A stretch of 64,000 nt of DNA from Pseudomonas mandelii (lineage in GTDB: Bacteria; Pseudomonadota; Gammaproteobacteria; Pseudomonadales; Pseudomonadaceae). Shown in pieces: positions 63,719 to 64,000 of the stretch. Position 1 is the stretch's first letter. Every line of letters starts with the position of its first letter. The notes below the pieces were generated by a model, which was not told where the DNA came from, did not search any database, and worked only from the letters and a program-made list of their open reading frames with translations. The stretch is taken from positions 310,001 through 374,000 of the forward strand of contig NZ_JAMYDU010000003.1 in assembly GCF_024138395.1 (NCBI RefSeq), written 5' to 3'. Made by a program: the position numbers and the translations under genes.

Positions 63719-63940
63719 AGGTCTGGGTATCTGAAAGGGTGACAAAAAAGAAAAATCGCGTCATCCGCCGTTTGCGGCGGGCAAAGTTCAGCCGTAAGGG
63801 CATTTTATGAACAATCCGGGATTGTTCCAAGCAAGGTCAAACCTCGGTTTTCGACGAACGGCGTTTTCATTTTGCCGCGTCGAGAACACCCATATGGCTA
63901 CACAGGTGCGCGATTGCAAGTCTGTGCCCGACGGCCGTCA

Positions 63941-64000
63941 CTACTCGTCGTTGCTGTTGCCGCGAAACTTGAACAGATCCCGGCGCTGCTTCTTACTTGG
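63941..64000 (-). CDS. hslR: C-terminal fragment of an S4 RNA-binding protein (probable HslR)
   Basis: Nineteen codons at the right edge end in TAG at 63941-63943 and read PSKKQRRDLFKFRGNSNDE, resembling the basic tail of the ribosome-associated heat-shock protein HslR. The gene enters from beyond the window. Its position before hslO-pckA supports the identity. The 222 bases between it and hslO hold no gene; GCCGTTTGCGGC near 63767 may be a weak hairpin. Confidence 0.6.
   Translation of the reverse strand, partial: PSKKQRRDLFKFRGNSNDE

Overview
The window reads as chromosomal DNA of a Pseudomonas, most likely of the P. fluorescens group. Supporting this are the high-GC coding with tight ATGA/GTGA overlaps, the order hisB-hisH-DUF2164-hisA-hisF, the aguBA agmatine genes, DUF6124 proteins, dctBD, and several families of short inverted repeats typical of fluorescent pseudomonads. 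It is largely core metabolism with two clearly accessory stretches. No insertion sequence, prophage, integrase, rRNA or CRISPR array was seen.

Layout. 1-5.6 kb: an amino-acid-type solute-binding protein cut by the left edge, the distal histidine pathway (hisF, hisA, hisH, hisB with a DUF2164 gene inside) and an oxalate/formate-family MFS carrier, all on the minus strand. 5.8-10 kb: a PanZ-like acetyltransferase-fold protein, then the overlapping run AsmA-mutY-yggX and tRNA-Phe. 10-14.7 kb is accessory: a secreted hypothetical, a DUF1016-type PDDEXK nuclease, an alpha/beta hydrolase, two small paralogous basic-tailed proteins and a vapBC toxin-antitoxin pair set between two near-identical terminators. 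15-18.2 kb: a complete four-gene basic-amino-acid ABC importer, followed by two methyltransferases and tRNA-Thr. 20.9-24 kb: a lipoprotein, a tautomerase/DsbA/SDR operon and a higBA pair with a perfect operator palindrome.

24.7-29.1 kb: a LysR regulator faces an overlapping four-gene cassette (2-oxoglutarate/Fe(II) dioxygenase, GNAT, AzlC, AzlD). The cassette looks like a unit that modifies a free amino acid and exports it. A SnoaL-like protein and a second DsbA-like protein follow. 29.3-37.3 kb: a TonB-dependent siderophore receptor with a Fur-like box, the aguB-aguA agmatine-to-putrescine pair, and a 970-residue fusion of an APH-like kinase, a degenerate M23-like barrel and a class III PLP enzyme. 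37.5-49 kb: rmlC, the dctB/dctD two-component pair, a thioesterase, cysQ-nudE with divergent yrfG, a LysM/BON protein, and LysR-fdhD-FdhF/YdeP. 49.3-55.4 kb: a glycine-zipper protein, a thioesterase and a 3-hydroxyacyl-CoA dehydrogenase, a Fic protein and a RecQ helicase.

55.5-61 kb is the second accessory stretch. It has two DUF6124 paralogues flanking a GWSRGG alpha/beta hydrolase and an orphan antitoxin-like gene, a probable structured 5' leader on the second paralogue, a truncated HigA-like gene, DUF1493, and a hipBA locus with two 47-bp operator-like repeats. The window closes with pckA, hslO and the end of a probable hslR. In E. coli yrfG, hslR, hslO and pckA are neighbours, so the 44-61 kb block separates genes that are adjacent there.

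The points most worth following are the amino-acid modification/export cassette, the tri-domain kinase-lyase fusion, the DUF6124 leader RNA and the tandem hipBA operators.
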